A DNA stretch of 64,000 bases from Paenibacillus arenosi. Its GTDB lineage: Bacteria; Bacillota; Bacilli; Paenibacillales; Paenibacillaceae. Numbering within the stretch: the stretch's first letter is position 1; each line of letters opens with the position of its first letter. Shown here in pieces: positions 1 through 9,486 of this stretch. The position numbers and the translations under genes are program-made. The stretch is taken from assembly GCF_014841135.1 (NCBI RefSeq), contig NZ_JACYTN010000003.1, positions 372,001 to 436,000 of the forward strand, in the 5' to 3' direction. Below the pieces are notes generated by a model. That model ran no database searches and was not told the DNA's origin. It saw only the letters and a program-made list of their open reading frames with translations.

Positions 1-1
1 G

Positions 2-229
2 TGTCCTGCTATTTTAATCGTGAATGAGGATCGATTTGGAGTCGTAGCTGCCGTTACACAATTGTTAAGCAGAGAGCAAGTGAATATCGGGAATATGAAA
101 GTATCGCGCAAGGAAAAAGGCGAGCGTGCATTGATGATTATAGAAACCGATGAACGAATGAAGCAGCCGTTGTTGGATGAAATCAATGAGCTGGCGGGCG
201 TCATTCGTGTGCTTCGAATGGAAGATTAA
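2..229 (+). CDS. sdaAB: L-serine dehydratase beta subunit, C-terminal part (gene starts before window)
   Basis: Only the C-terminal 75 residues are present; the frame is open from base 2, so the gene begins upstream. The segment reads as an ACT domain (ILIVNEDRFGVVAAVTQLLS followed by a helix and a second strand), the ligand-sensing module that ends the beta subunit of two-subunit, iron-sulfur L-serine dehydratases. These enzymes deaminate L-serine to pyruvate and ammonia. The alpha subunit follows 28 bases downstream, which supports the assignment. A free-standing ACT protein cannot be excluded from this fragment alone, but the neighbour makes that unlikely. Confidence 0.9.
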   Translation, partial: CPAILIVNEDRFGVVAAVTQLLSREQVNIGNMKVSRKEKGERALMIIETDERMKQPLLDEINELAGVIRVLRMED

Positions 230-257
230 TTTTGCCGAATAGTTGAGGGGGTACATT

Positions 258-1124
258 ATGTTTCGCAATGTAGCGGAGCTAATTGCATTAACGGAGGAGC
301 ATTCCTGTTCGATCGCGGAGATTATGATTGAGCTGGAGATAAAGGCTACGGATAGAACAAGGGCAGAGATACGCGCTCAGATGGGCCGCAATCTGGATGT
401 GATGGAGCAAGCAGTGGAACGCGGGCTGGCAGGTGTTAAGTCTCATTCTGGCTTGACGGGCGGAGATGCAGTGAAGCTGAAAGCCTATATGAACAGCGGG
501 CGAGGCTTAAGCGGAGATACGCTGCTTGATGCGGTATGCAAGGCAATAGCAACAAATGAAGTCAATGCCGCAATGGGTATGATTTGTGCAACACCAACGG
601 CTGGTTCCGCAGGTGTTGTACCAGGTACTTTGTTTGCCTTACGTGAAAAATTGAATCCAAGTCGGGATGAGATGATCGATTACTTGTTCACCTCTGGAGC
701 ATTTGGGCTTGTAGCGGCGAATAATGCATCTATTAGTGGTGCAGCTGGCGGCTGTCAGGCTGAGGTGGGTACAGCTTCAGGGATGGCGGCGGCATCGATT
801 GTTGCTTTGGCAGGAGGAACACCGAAGCAATCTGCTCAGGCAATGGCAATCGCTCTTAAGAACTTGCTAGGGCTTGTCTGCGATCCGGTAGCAGGATTGG
901 TTGAGGTTCCATGTGTGAAGCGCAATGCGATGGGGGCGGCTGTGGCAATGATGGCAGCAGATATGGCGCTTGCAGGCATTGAGAGTGTCATTCCATGTGA
1001 TGAAGTTATCGATGCGATGTATCGAATCGGCCAAACGATGCCGGTTGCTTTGAAAGAAACCGCGCAAGGTGGTCTTGCCGCAACACCTACAGGTGAACGT
1101 TTGAAGAAGCAAATTATGCAGTAG
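258..1124 (+). CDS. sdaAA: L-serine dehydratase, iron-sulfur-dependent, alpha subunit
   Basis: Catalytic subunit of the [4Fe-4S] L-serine dehydratase, converting L-serine to pyruvate plus ammonia in the cytosol. The 288-residue protein has the family's CATPTAGSAGVVPG stretch and cysteines at about 166 (GGCQAEVG), 208 and 219 (CDPVAGLVEVPC), the usual iron-sulfur ligands. An in-frame TTG lies 15 bases earlier, but the ATG at 258 is preferred because GAGGGGG sits just before it. It follows sdaAB closely, as in Bacillus, so the two are probably cotranscribed. Length is normal for the Bacillus-type alpha subunit. Confidence 0.93.
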   Translation: MFRNVAELIALTEEHSCSIAEIMIELEIKATDRTRAEIRAQMGRNLDVMEQAVERGLAGVKSHSGLTGGDAVKLKAYMNSGRGLSGDTLLDAVCKAIATNEVNAAMGMICATPTAGSAGVVPGTLFALREKLNPSRDEMIDYLFTSGAFGLVAANNASISGAAGGCQAEVGTASGMAAASIVALAGGTPKQSAQAMAIALKNLLGLVCDPVAGLVEVPCVKRNAMGAAVAMMAADMALAGIESVIPCDEVIDAMYRIGQTMPVALKETAQGGLAATPTGERLKKQIMQ

Positions 1125-1239
1125 CAGAGCAGGCGCTCATGATGAGGAAGCTTGTCATTCTATTGCATGTTGCTATGTTAAACAGTTGGACATATACGGT
1201 ATAATAAATATTTGATATTCTAAATGTAACAATGAATAG

Positions 1240-1269
1240 GTGCATTCCAATCTTTCTTTGGGAATGCAC
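1240..1269. repeat. 9-bp perfect inverted repeat in the sdaAA-fni gap
   Basis: GTGCATTCC (1240-1248) and GGAATGCAC (1261-1269) can form a hairpin with a 12-base loop. No T-run follows, so it is not a standard terminator. The 323-base gap between sdaAA and fni holds no convincing gene; a TATAAT-like sequence occurs at about 1200 but without a well-placed -35. Confidence 0.4.
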
Positions 1270-1447
1270 TCGCGTAAAAGAATAGTGGACAAGCCAAACC
1301 TATACTTAATTAATGCAGTGATATTGCATATGTGCTTATAAAGATAGCTTTTCAAGATAACTGTAATAATAAGCTACTGCTCCATCATCTATTCTATACG
1401 CATAAATCCAAGCTGAAGCCAGCGTACTGCCAAGGAGGTCGTAACCG

Positions 1448-2509
1448 ATGTCAGAATGGAATAGTCAGGATGTGCCCGCGCACGGTGCAACCGAGCAGCG
1501 CAAAGCGGAGCATGTCCGTATTTGCTTGGATGAAGCAGTAAACAGTGTTGGTGTATTAACGGGATTGGAGCAATATCGTTTTCTTCATCAGGCATTGCCC
1601 GAAATCAATTTCGATGACATTGATCTGTCTACAACATGGTTCAACAAGCGAATTTCGACTCCTTTACTCATTAGTTCAATGACAGGCGGCAGTTACGGTA
1701 CAGGCAGTATTAATCGCCGATTGGCAGAGGTGGCTGAGTCACGTGGATGGGCAATGGGGGTAGGGTCTGTACGTGCGGCAGTAGAGAATCCAGAAGTAGC
1801 TTCGACCTTCCGTTTGCGGGATGTTGCGCCTACCATTCCTATCTTCGCCAATATCGGTGCCGTTCAGCTCAATGCTGGTATGGGTATAGAGGAATGCCAA
1901 AGGGCGGTAGAGATTGTAGAGGCTGATGCGTTAATTCTTCACCTGAATGCGCTGCAAGAAGTGTTCCAGCCTGAAGGAGATATTGATTTTAGCGGATTGT
2001 TGGTTAAAATCGAACACATATGTCGTAAGCTTTCTGTACCAGTTGGTGTAAAAGAAGTGGGTTGGGGTATCGCTGCCGATACAGCGGTGCAGCTTGCTAA
2101 TGCCGGTGTCGAATTTATCGATGTCGCGGGTGCAGGCGGGACTTCCTGGATTCAGGTAGAGAAATACCGCTCTAACGACGCAATGAAGCGACGTGCTGCT
2201 GCTGCTTTTGCGGACTGGGGAATTGGGACTGCTGATAGTGTCATTCAAGTTCGCGAAGCACTTCCAGATATGAAAATTGTCGCGAGCGGTGGTCTGCACA
2301 ACGGAGTTGAGGCAGCTAAAGCAATCGCATTAGGTGCAGATGCAGCAGGCTTTGGACGTTCGCTGTTGCAGGCAGCTGTCGATTCTGAAGAAGCGATTGA
2401 TGATGTGTTGGCTCAAATTGAATTTGAGCTCAGAGTAACGATGTTCGGTATTGGAGCACGTACGATTGAGGAACTGCGCCATACAAAGCGACTTTTGAAA
2501 AAGGAATAG
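1448..2509 (+). CDS. fni: Type 2 isopentenyl-diphosphate delta-isomerase
   Basis: Interconverts isopentenyl and dimethylallyl diphosphate for isoprenoid synthesis; the type 2 family needs FMN, NAD(P)H and magnesium. The 353-residue TIM-barrel protein shows family motifs: SSMTGG near residue 78, FANIGAVQL, HLNALQE near 160 (His/Asn and Gln-Glu of the active site), and the flavin phosphate loop SGGLHNG with ALGADAAGFGRSLL near the C-terminus. The ATG at 1448 has AAGGAGGT at ideal distance. It stands alone between gaps and is followed by its own terminator. Confidence 0.95.
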   Translation: MSEWNSQDVPAHGATEQRKAEHVRICLDEAVNSVGVLTGLEQYRFLHQALPEINFDDIDLSTTWFNKRISTPLLISSMTGGSYGTGSINRRLAEVAESRGWAMGVGSVRAAVENPEVASTFRLRDVAPTIPIFANIGAVQLNAGMGIEECQRAVEIVEADALILHLNALQEVFQPEGDIDFSGLLVKIEHICRKLSVPVGVKEVGWGIAADTAVQLANAGVEFIDVAGAGGTSWIQVEKYRSNDAMKRRAAAAFADWGIGTADSVIQVREALPDMKIVASGGLHNGVEAAKAIALGADAAGFGRSLLQAAVDSEEAIDDVLAQIEFELRVTMFGIGARTIEELRHTKRLLKKE

Positions 2510-2547
2510 CCGGAGCATAAGTACGTTCATAGTTGCTTTGTTCTATT

Positions 2548-2585
2548 AAGCCGATGACAGTGGGTAGCCGCTGTATCGGCTTTTT
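2548..2585 (+). terminator. Rho-independent terminator after fni
   Basis: AAGCCGAT and ATCGGCTT form the stem, extended by ACAG/CTGT, and five Ts follow at once. It ends the fni transcript. Confidence 0.85.
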
Positions 2586-2744
2586 GAAATTATAGTTATT
2601 ATATGCTTTATTTTATATGAGTACACATCTACATATACATTTAATGATAGGTACATATAGTCGTTCGACTACTTGCAATTGCGGAGCTGTATTAGCGGCT
2701 ATCTGTGCAAAGTAATCGAATCTATACATCAGGGGGCTGACAGC

Positions 2745-4526
2745 ATGAAACAGAAGGTAGCAACAATTGCTCGTTCAATGCAAGGCGTTTTTCAGAAGAA
2801 GAGAATGTCTATTAAACAGCGTTTCATCATTCTTGTAACTATAATTACGGTCGGCTTTATGATTGCAGGGACGGTGTCCAACCTTAGTTCGAGGACACTC
2901 GTCGATAGCATGGATCAGATGTATAACGAACATATGCAAAATGTCATTCGTGCAGAAAAAATGATGCTTGTTTTCAAGCAGTCCGAGTTGTTCTTGGAAC
3001 GCACGATTGAGAGTGAGACGATGGATGAGGCGACAGGGCATGTGAATGACTATATGCGCTTTATTATGGAGGTTCGCCAGCCGCTGCAAGAAATTGTGAA
3101 TAGTGAACACGGTGAGCAGGCAGCTAAGTATTTGGAAGCGATTGAAACACATTTATTTAAGTTGGAGTATTTGGCTGCCGAGATGAAAGGATATATTGCT
3201 GACGGTAAGCTGGAACAGGTTAAGCCAGAAATCGAAGCGGAAATAAGACCAATTGAGAAAAAAGTGTTCGCTGATATGCTGATTATTGAAGAAAGCAGTA
3301 TACAAGCAGCAGAGCAAATTTACTTGAATAACAAGTCAGATGCGACACAAAGTCGGATTTTGAATGTTGTGATGACGATTGCTGTGGCTATTGCTTGCAT
3401 ATGGATGGCTGTAGCAACGATGAAGGTGATCCGAAAGCCGATTGATTCACTACAGCATTTAATGGCTGGAGCAGCAGAAGGGGACTTGAGTGCGACGAGC
3501 ACGAATGTGGGAACAGATGAACTGGGACGTTTATCTGTCAGCTACAATGAAATGATTCTAGGTTTGAGGCGGCTTGTTGAACTTATTCAAACGAGTACAA
3601 ATGTGTTAATGGACAATGTATCTCTAGTTGCAGAATTTGCTGTACAGTCCCAGCAAAGTGCTCAGCAGACGGCAGCAGCAATGGTGCGGACGGACGAAAG
3701 CGCTAAGCGTCAACAATCTTCTGCTGGTGAAACATTGCGTGCGATGGAAGATATGGCAAATAGCATTCAGCATATTGTTCACGCCACGACCGAAGTTGCC
3801 GATATAACACAATATGCAGGTCAGCACGCAGCACAGGGCGTTGTAACGATGGAACAAGCGGTTACTGAGATGGATCGTGTTCATCAATCTGTCCAGGGGG
3901 CTGAACATACGCTACAAGAGCTGCAGCAGCATTCCAAAGCAATCGTTCAGGTTATTACGATTATTCAGCAAATTAGTTCTCAGACATCCTTATTGGCGAT
4001 TAATGCGTCCATTGAAGCTGCTCGTGCTGGTGAGCATGGCAGAGGGTTTAGTGTCGTTGCGGATGAGGTCCGCCAGCTTGCCGAGCAGTCTGGAGAGTCT
4101 TTGAAACGAATAAGCAGCATGGTTGATGCGATCCAGCGTAATACGGGCTACATGGCAAATGCGATGTTTGAAGTATCGAACCAAACACAAGCTGGGCAAG
4201 AAAAGGTAACAGCAGCGGGTGTTATGTTTAGAGATCTTCATCAGCAAATTAACGAAGTGGTAGAGCAAACCGAATCTGTATCGGCGTCTGTTCAAGAGAT
4301 GAGTGCTTGTACAGAAGAGATCACAGCTGCCAGCTCGGAAATGGCGGCATTGTCCGAGCATGCAGCCGAAGAAGTTCAGCTTGTCACAACGATGACTACA
4401 ACCCAGCTGGATCAGATGAGTCGCATATCTACTATTTTGGACGAGCTGTATGAAATGGCATATGGACTTGACGAGCAAGTAAATAAATTCCGCCTACAAC
4501 AAGCAGAGACGGAGAGTAAGAAATAG
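2745..4526 (+). CDS. Methyl-accepting chemotaxis protein
   Basis: Membrane chemoreceptor of 593 residues that signals to CheA/CheW. Transmembrane segments lie at about 26-46 and 205-229, enclosing a helical extracellular sensor of about 155 residues that resembles the four-helix-bundle type. A HAMP segment follows, then the cytoplasmic coiled coil with the signature tip [20 protein letters not shown] starting near residue 411. The ATG at 2745 is chosen because AGGGGGCTGA precedes it; an upstream TTG (2673) has no ribosome site. Ligand unknown. No che genes lie nearby, which is common for dispersed receptors. Confidence 0.93.
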   Translation: MKQKVATIARSMQGVFQKKRMSIKQRFIILVTIITVGFMIAGTVSNLSSRTLVDSMDQMYNEHMQNVIRAEKMMLVFKQSELFLERTIESETMDEATGHVNDYMRFIMEVRQPLQEIVNSEHGEQAAKYLEAIETHLFKLEYLAAEMKGYIADGKLEQVKPEIEAEIRPIEKKVFADMLIIEESSIQAAEQIYLNNKSDATQSRILNVVMTIAVAIACIWMAVATMKVIRKPIDSLQHLMAGAAEGDLSATSTNVGTDELGRLSVSYNEMILGLRRLVELIQTSTNVLMDNVSLVAEFAVQSQQSAQQTAAAMVRTDESAKRQQSSAGETLRAMEDMANSIQHIVHATTEVADITQYAGQHAAQGVVTMEQAVTEMDRVHQSVQGAEHTLQELQQHSKAIVQVITIIQQISSQTSLLAINASIEAARAGEHGRGFSVVADEVRQLAEQSGESLKRISSMVDAIQRNTGYMANAMFEVSNQTQAGQEKVTAAGVMFRDLHQQINEVVEQTESVSASVQEMSACTEEITAASSEMAALSEHAAEEVQLVTTMTTTQLDQMSRISTILDELYEMAYGLDEQVNKFRLQQAETESKK

Positions 4527-4543
4527 TAAGAAAAGTAAGAAGC
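4514..4543 (+). repeat. Short tandem AGTAAGAAA repeats across the receptor stop codon
   Basis: Three imperfect copies of a 9-10 base unit (AGTAAGAAAT, AGTAAGAAA, AGTAAGAAG) run over the stop codon of the chemoreceptor gene. They look like replication slippage and have no evident function. Confidence 0.5.
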
Positions 4544-4754
4544 AGTACGTGCAGGTAAGAGTAGTAAAGGGCATTATGGGAACAGTAAAGGATAGAGAAT
4601 AATCGCAAACAGGCACTGGCATATAGGTTTTGGATACCGGTAACATTTACCTTTAGCTATTAGCGGTTTGTTGTGATTACAATGGTCTTTATACTTATTG
4701 GTCTTACGACCAGATCACAATCGGAGTTAGAGTAGAGAGGTGTCCATCAGCAGC

Positions 4755-6113
4755 ATGTCAAACAAGCAAGAAAGTCCTTCTACTGTAGACAAGAAGGCTG
4801 GCACAACAGAACGTTTCAGTTCCGCGGGCTTTATTTTGGCGGCAATCGGAAGTTCTGTAGGTTTGGGTAATATGTGGAAGTTTACGTATGTAACAGGACA
4901 GAATGGCGGGGGTGCCTTCTTCCTATTGTTCATTGCCTGCTTGTTTATCGTTGGCTTGCCCGTATTATTGGGAGAGTTGGCAGTTGGTCGTGCAGGACGT
5001 GGCGACGCCGTTATATCTTTTTCTAAGCTGTCAGGTAAGAAGTGGTGGGGAGCGCTCGGCTTTGTTGCTGTTATGGCTGCTTTCCTCGTAATGACGTTTT
5101 ACAGTACAATCGCGGGCTGGACATTGCATTATGCAGTGCAGTCGATAAGCGGATCTTTATTTGAAAGTACAGATTATCAAGCCGTTTATGATGCTTTTAC
5201 GGCAAGTTCAGCCCCTATTTGGTGGCAAATTGCTATCTTCGTTATAACGGGTATCGTTATCGCAAAAGGAATATCAAGTGGTATCGAAAAGTTTAATAAA
5301 ATTGTTATCCCTGGATTGCTCATTATTCTCGTTATCATGTTGGTACGTACGCTGACGCTGGATGGAGCTGCTGAAGGTATTCGTTACTTCTTATATCCTG
5401 ACTTCTCGCAGCTTACTTTCCAATCTGCTCTTGAGGCATTGGGCTTAGCATTCTTCTCCCTTTCTCTAGGGATGGGAGCGATGTTGACGTATGGAGCTTA
5501 TGTAGAGAAGCATCAGTCTTTATCCGCAGCTACACTTGCTGTTGGTGCAGGGGATCTGGCCTATGCTCTTATCGCAGGTCTCATCATCTTCCCGACGACA
5601 TTCACATTCGGAATTGCACCGAATGCAGGTCCAGGCCTCGTGTTCGTAGCACTGCCAGCTGCGTTTGCAGCAATGCCATTTGGCAATCTGTTTGGTGGTT
5701 TGTTCTTTATTTTACTAGCAATCGCCGCGATTACGTCTTGTTTGGCGTTGATTGAGGTGCCTGTAGCGTACTTGATGCGTAAATACGGCCATGGCCGCAC
5801 GAAGGCGACTGTATTCGTTATGATCGCGATGTATGTGCTGGCATTGCCTGTGACGTTAGCTGCAGGCGGTGTGCTGACAGATGTGACGTTTGCAGGGCGC
5901 AACTTGTTCGATTGGCTGGATTTTGTGACATCAAATATTATGCTTCCGCTCGGCGGCTTGTTCGTGACGATCTTAGTCGGATTTGTCTGGAAAGGTGCTG
6001 GGGAAGAAACGGGTCTAAAAGGATGGTGGCTTAAGGCGTGGTTGTTCTCGATGCGTTATATTGCCCCAATTCTAATCGTGCTTATCTTCCTTAAGTACGC
6101 AGGAATTATTTAA
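4755..6113 (+). CDS. Sodium-dependent transporter, neurotransmitter:sodium symporter (SNF) family
   Basis: Polytopic membrane protein of 452 residues that probably imports an amino acid or related compound with sodium. The N-terminus has the family signature (SSAGFILAAIGSSVGLGNMWKF, written here in two parts: SSAGFILAAIGSS and VGLGNMWKF), with the unwound first helix that binds sodium and substrate, then GGGAFFLLF and LGELAVGR. About 11-12 hydrophobic segments are visible. The start is uncertain: GTG at 4740 and ATG at 4755 are both in frame, and the ribosome site AGAGAGG overlaps the GTG, favouring the ATG. Substrate cannot be read from sequence. Confidence 0.9.
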   Translation: MSNKQESPSTVDKKAGTTERFSSAGFILAAIGSSVGLGNMWKFTYVTGQNGGGAFFLLFIACLFIVGLPVLLGELAVGRAGRGDAVISFSKLSGKKWWGALGFVAVMAAFLVMTFYSTIAGWTLHYAVQSISGSLFESTDYQAVYDAFTASSAPIWWQIAIFVITGIVIAKGISSGIEKFNKIVIPGLLIILVIMLVRTLTLDGAAEGIRYFLYPDFSQLTFQSALEALGLAFFSLSLGMGAMLTYGAYVEKHQSLSAATLAVGAGDLAYALIAGLIIFPTTFTFGIAPNAGPGLVFVALPAAFAAMPFGNLFGGLFFILLAIAAITSCLALIEVPVAYLMRKYGHGRTKATVFVMIAMYVLALPVTLAAGGVLTDVTFAGRNLFDWLDFVTSNIMLPLGGLFVTILVGFVWKGAGEETGLKGWWLKAWLFSMRYIAPILIVLIFLKYAGII

Positions 6114-6152
6114 TTAGGTAGTTGGAAATGGAAATATAAGAATTGAAGCTAG

Positions 6153-6192
6153 GGAGTAACCTTCTACTTAAGGAGGGTTACTCCTTTTCTTT
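6153..6192 (+). terminator. Terminator after the sodium symporter gene
   Basis: GGAGTAACC (6153-6161) pairs with GGTTACTCC (6176-6184), followed by TTTTCTTT. Confidence 0.85.
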
Positions 6193-6317
6193 ATGCGGAT
6201 AATAGCATGAGAAAAAATTGCCAATCATAATAAGTGTGTGTATGTGCAACCTTCGACATATATAGCCCGTCTGAAGCATGAATAACAGAACAACACAACT
6301 TTGAGGAGGCACTAGTT

Positions 6318-7259
6318 ATGAAAGCATGGAGCAAATTTCTCCTAACTACAACAGCCGTTACACTTTTAGCATTACCATTATCAGCATCCGCTCTTAGCAG
6401 CGTTAATGCCACAGAGCCAGTTCCTACTGCAAAAGTTATCGAAAGCAAGCAAGAGGCAGTTGAGCAAGCAGGAACTAAAGGGTTGCTGCAGCAAATTGTA
6501 CATACTAAAAAAGGTACCCAAGTTTTTGTTGAAGGCGAAGGGATACGCCCCGTAGATCAGGATATAATTGTTTTGAATGTAACTGACAGCGTGCCAGTTG
6601 TTGATCAGCATGGTAACCCTGCCGATTTGTTAGAAGCTTTGCAGCAAGAATGGACGGTAACAGCCTATTATAATCCAGCAATTACGAAGAGCTTGCCAGC
6701 TAAAGGCAATGCGGAAAAGTTCGTAGTTGAGCGTCCGGAGGTTAAAGCGATGGTATCTACAGGTATCATTGATTCCACAGGAAAAGACCGTGTCGTTATG
6801 GTTGGCGATAGCAAAATCGTACTGAACTTGTCTGAAGAGACGGTTATCACAGATAAAGACGGTAAAAAGCTTAAGCAATCTGATCTGAAAGCTGGCCAAC
6901 GCATTGAAGCTCACTATGGCCCGATGATGACAGCAAGCTTGCCACCAATTAGCCCGGCGCAAAAGATTGTAGTCTTGGGTGAAACAAGCCGCGTAGAAGG
7001 TGTTGTAGGAAAAGATATGAGTAAAGATGCGAAGAGCATCTATATTGATACAGCAGGCGACAAAAAGCGTGAGAACGATATCATCCTTCATCTCAACGAA
7101 GATACTTCTATTATTAACATTGTAGGTACACCGGTGAAGCCGGAAGAGATTAAGAAAGGCACAAAGATAGCTGCTTATCATTCTCTAGCAACTACTTTCT
7201 CCCTTCCTGCTCAAAGCAGTGCTTATGTAATCGTCGTACTCCCTGATCCAGTTAAATAA
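6318..7259 (+). CDS. Secreted protein with three tandem repeats, function unknown
   Basis: I do not recognise a named family. The 313-residue protein begins with a signal peptide (MKAWSK, hydrophobic core to about residue 23, likely cleavage after SASA), so it is exported. The rest is three repeats of about 80 residues, each with a strand such as ILNV/VLNL/ILHL, an acidic-turn segment, a Tyr-or-His-rich strand (TAYYNP, EAHYGP, AAYHSL), then xxxSLP and a closing VV strand (SLPAKG..KFVV, SLPPIS..KIVV, SLPAQS..VIVV). AGGAGG precedes the ATG and a strong terminator follows, so it is a single-gene unit. An extracellular or envelope-associated beta-rich role is inferred. Confidence 0.85.
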   Translation: MKAWSKFLLTTTAVTLLALPLSASALSSVNATEPVPTAKVIESKQEAVEQAGTKGLLQQIVHTKKGTQVFVEGEGIRPVDQDIIVLNVTDSVPVVDQHGNPADLLEALQQEWTVTAYYNPAITKSLPAKGNAEKFVVERPEVKAMVSTGIIDSTGKDRVVMVGDSKIVLNLSEETVITDKDGKKLKQSDLKAGQRIEAHYGPMMTASLPPISPAQKIVVLGETSRVEGVVGKDMSKDAKSIYIDTAGDKKRENDIILHLNEDTSIINIVGTPVKPEEIKKGTKIAAYHSLATTFSLPAQSSAYVIVVLPDPVK

Positions 7260-7262
7260 TAC

Positions 7263-7306
7263 AAACAGCCCCAACTGCTTAAAAGCAGTTGGGGCTGTTT
7301 TGTTCT
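7263..7306 (+). terminator. Strong terminator after the triple-repeat protein gene
   Basis: AAACAGCCCCAACTGCTT and its complement (7283-7300) form an 18-bp stem ending in a T-rich tail. Confidence 0.93.
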
Positions 7307-7379
7307 TATATAAAAAAGGGAGAATGTCGTTCTATAGCAGAATTAACCGCTCAAGCCGATGTTGAAACATGTCTTTGTT

Positions 7380-7512
7380 TGACGAAATGTAGAATTTATT
7401 GTCAATAGGATAAAATATTCATTTTCAAATATTTTTTTGATTCGACAGGAGGATAAAAAAGGAAGATGACGAATACAAATATTGTCGAATCCTCGACTAT
7501 GTCATTTATAAC
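7380..7512 (+). promoter_or_regulatory. Promoter region with four TGNCGAA (Spo0A-box-like) sites upstream of the polyketide-like cluster
   Basis: Four matches to TGNCGAA, the core of the Spo0A box, lie within 110 bases: TGACGAA at 7380-7386, TTCGACA (minus strand TGTCGAA) at 7441-7447, TGACGAA at 7467-7473 and TGTCGAA at 7483-7489. The last sits where a -35 would be for the -10-like TATAAC at 7507-7512, the layout of Spo0A-activated sigma-A promoters. The element TGTCGAA-tcct-CGACTAT (7483-7500) recurs at 10188. No gene is seen in the 475-base gap before 7735 apart from a 16-codon ORF at 7466 with a poorly spaced ribosome site, which I do not count. Confidence 0.6.
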
Positions 7513-7734
7513 GTAACAAAGGAGGCAGAAAGCCAAATTTAGAAGTGTGTATGAATGGGATACTGTCCGCAAGAAAATGTAAACCTAACTCTCTTTTCAG
7601 AGGGAGACACAATTGCCTCGGTTTTTCTGATTAGCCAATTTCACTTCTTTTACTTTCATTCATTATATCTTTAAAGCAGTACACAAGCGCTGCGGAGGTA
7701 AGAAGCAGACAAATGCATATGCTGGAGGGGCGCT

Positions 7735-8679
7735 ATGGGAAAAGTGGCTTTTTTGTTCCCTGGTCAGGGATCTCAAATCGTAGGCATGGGTAAAAACTAT
7801 GCTAGAAGATTTGGTAGTGACTTTGAATCCATTTTTGATGAGGCTAGTGATGCGCTTGGTTTTGATTTAAGGCAGTTATGCTATGCAGGTCCCGAGCGTG
7901 ATCTGATGAAGACTGAAATTGCACAGCCAGCCATTGTGACAGTTAGCAGTGGTATTTTGCGAGTGCTTATTAGAGAAGGACTATGTCCCGACATTGTAGC
8001 TGGTCATAGTGTAGGTCAATATTCGGCTTTAGTAGCTGCAGGTGTTTTATCGTTTGCAGATGCAGTGAAATTGGTACGCAAGCGCGGTGAGTTCATGGCA
8101 GCTGTGCGAACACCAGGAACGATGGCTGCTGTTGTTGTATCCCAACCCGAGCAAATGTCACAGGTGATAGCAGAGGTTAAGAATATGGAACTTGATATTG
8201 CTGGTATGAATACACCGAGTCAAATCGTCGTATCAGGCGCTAATCACATCGTTCCTATGCTATTGGAGCAGTTGCAAGCGATACAAGGAATAAGGACGAA
8301 GCCATTGGCCGTATCGCATGCGTTCCATTCTCGCCTAATGATTGAAATGGAAGAGCCTTTGATGGCTTATGCAGCAGGTTTATCCTTCTATGATGCTCAA
8401 GTACCCGTCGTGTTGAATGAAACAGCAAAAGTAACGACAGCAGTGGTCGATATTGTGGAGGATATTCGCGCACAATGCACAAAGCCAGTAGCTTGGAGAC
8501 AAACCATTGAAGCAATTGGTCAGTATGAAGTTCAACATGTCATCGAAGTAGGCGCTGGAAATACGCTTACAGGGATGATGCGCTCATTCGGTAGCCATTG
8601 GAAAGGACAATCTACGAATTCTCCTATGGAGCTTGAGAAAGTATTACAACTGATGCGGAAGTTTAAAGAGGGGGCATAA
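7735..8679 (+). CDS. Malonyl-CoA:ACP transacylase of the polyketide-like cluster
   Basis: FabD-type acyltransferase of 314 residues that loads malonyl units from CoA onto the carrier protein. It has the entry motif FPGQGSQ at residues 8-14, the nucleophile elbow GHSVGQ with Ser92, and the later AFHSRLM stretch with the catalytic-type His. The ATG follows GGAGGGG. It is the first gene of the cluster, two bases before the ketoreductase, and probably serves the ACP at 11066. It could in principle also feed fatty acid synthesis, but its neighbours argue for a dedicated role. Confidence 0.92.
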   Translation: MGKVAFLFPGQGSQIVGMGKNYARRFGSDFESIFDEASDALGFDLRQLCYAGPERDLMKTEIAQPAIVTVSSGILRVLIREGLCPDIVAGHSVGQYSALVAAGVLSFADAVKLVRKRGEFMAAVRTPGTMAAVVVSQPEQMSQVIAEVKNMELDIAGMNTPSQIVVSGANHIVPMLLEQLQAIQGIRTKPLAVSHAFHSRLMIEMEEPLMAYAAGLSFYDAQVPVVLNETAKVTTAVVDIVEDIRAQCTKPVAWRQTIEAIGQYEVQHVIEVGAGNTLTGMMRSFGSHWKGQSTNSPMELEKVLQLMRKFKEGA

Positions 8680-8681
8680 GG

Positions 8682-9434
8682 ATGGTGTGGTTTGAGCAAG
8701 GACAGATTGCGGTTGTCACTGGTGGATCAAAGGGGATCGGTAAGGCGATTGTACAGGATTTAGCGAGCCAAGGCGTAACGGTTGTTTTCACGTATTCTAG
8801 CAATGAAAAGGCAGCATTAACCATTGAAGCTGACATAAAGGCGTCTGGCGGTAACGTGAAAGCTGTACAAGTAAATGTGGCTTATGAACAGGATATTAAA
8901 CGACTGTTTCAAATCGTGAAGACAGAGTATGGCAGACTTGATATTTTGGTGAATAATGCAGGCATTACGCAAGATGGCTTTTTGGCGGTCATGAGCGAGG
9001 CGAAGTGGGATGACGTGCTGCAAGTGAACTTGAAGGGGACGTTCCTATGTGCGCGTGAAGCTCTTAAAGTGATGATGAAGCATAAGTCGGGCTCTATTAT
9101 AAATGTGGCTTCGACTAGTGGTATTACAGGCACACCGGGACAAACCAATTACGCTGCATCAAAGGGTGGAATGATAGCGTTCACAAAAAGTTTGGCAGCT
9201 GAAGCAGCGGCCTATCAGATTCGGGCGAATGTTGTAGCTCCTGGGTTTATTGAGACAGATATGACAAAGAAAATGGACAAGCAGGTACTATCAAAGTATA
9301 TCGAGCATATTCCGCTTAAACGTATGGGTCGTCCAGAGGAAGTCGCACATTTAGTATCCTTTTTAGCCTCCAACCGAGCTTCTTACATTACAGGTAAAGT
9401 GTATACGGTGGATGGCGGAATGGTGAATGGGTAG
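8682..9434 (+). CDS. 3-oxoacyl-ACP reductase (FabG-like) of the polyketide-like cluster
   Basis: Short-chain dehydrogenase of 250 residues that reduces the beta-keto group of the ACP-bound chain using NADPH. Visible features are the Rossmann motif GGSKGIGKAI near residue 13, NNAG near 90, and the catalytic Ser144, Tyr157 and Lys161 (GQTNYAASKGG). It starts two bases after the transacylase stop and uses a ribosome site inside the end of that gene, indicating translational coupling. Presence of KR and DH but no enoyl reductase in the cluster suggests an unsaturated product; this is inference. Confidence 0.93.
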   Translation: MVWFEQGQIAVVTGGSKGIGKAIVQDLASQGVTVVFTYSSNEKAALTIEADIKASGGNVKAVQVNVAYEQDIKRLFQIVKTEYGRLDILVNNAGITQDGFLAVMSEAKWDDVLQVNLKGTFLCAREALKVMMKHKSGSIINVASTSGITGTPGQTNYAASKGGMIAFTKSLAAEAAAYQIRANVVAPGFIETDMTKKMDKQVLSKYIEHIPLKRMGRPEEVAHLVSFLASNRASYITGKVYTVDGGMVNG

Positions 9435-9486
9435 GTAGAATGAATGATCGACTATGTCTGTTGTACATATAAAGGGGGATTTACAA

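Noticed and set aside
1240-1269. Terminator of sdaAA
   Set aside because: The hairpin is good, but no T-run follows and it lies 115 bases after the stop.
7466-7516. 16-codon ORF in the Spo0A-box region
   Set aside because: The AGGAGG is 13 bases from the ATG, the peptide is very short, and the ATG lies within a TGACGAA box; a leader peptide is possible but unsupported.
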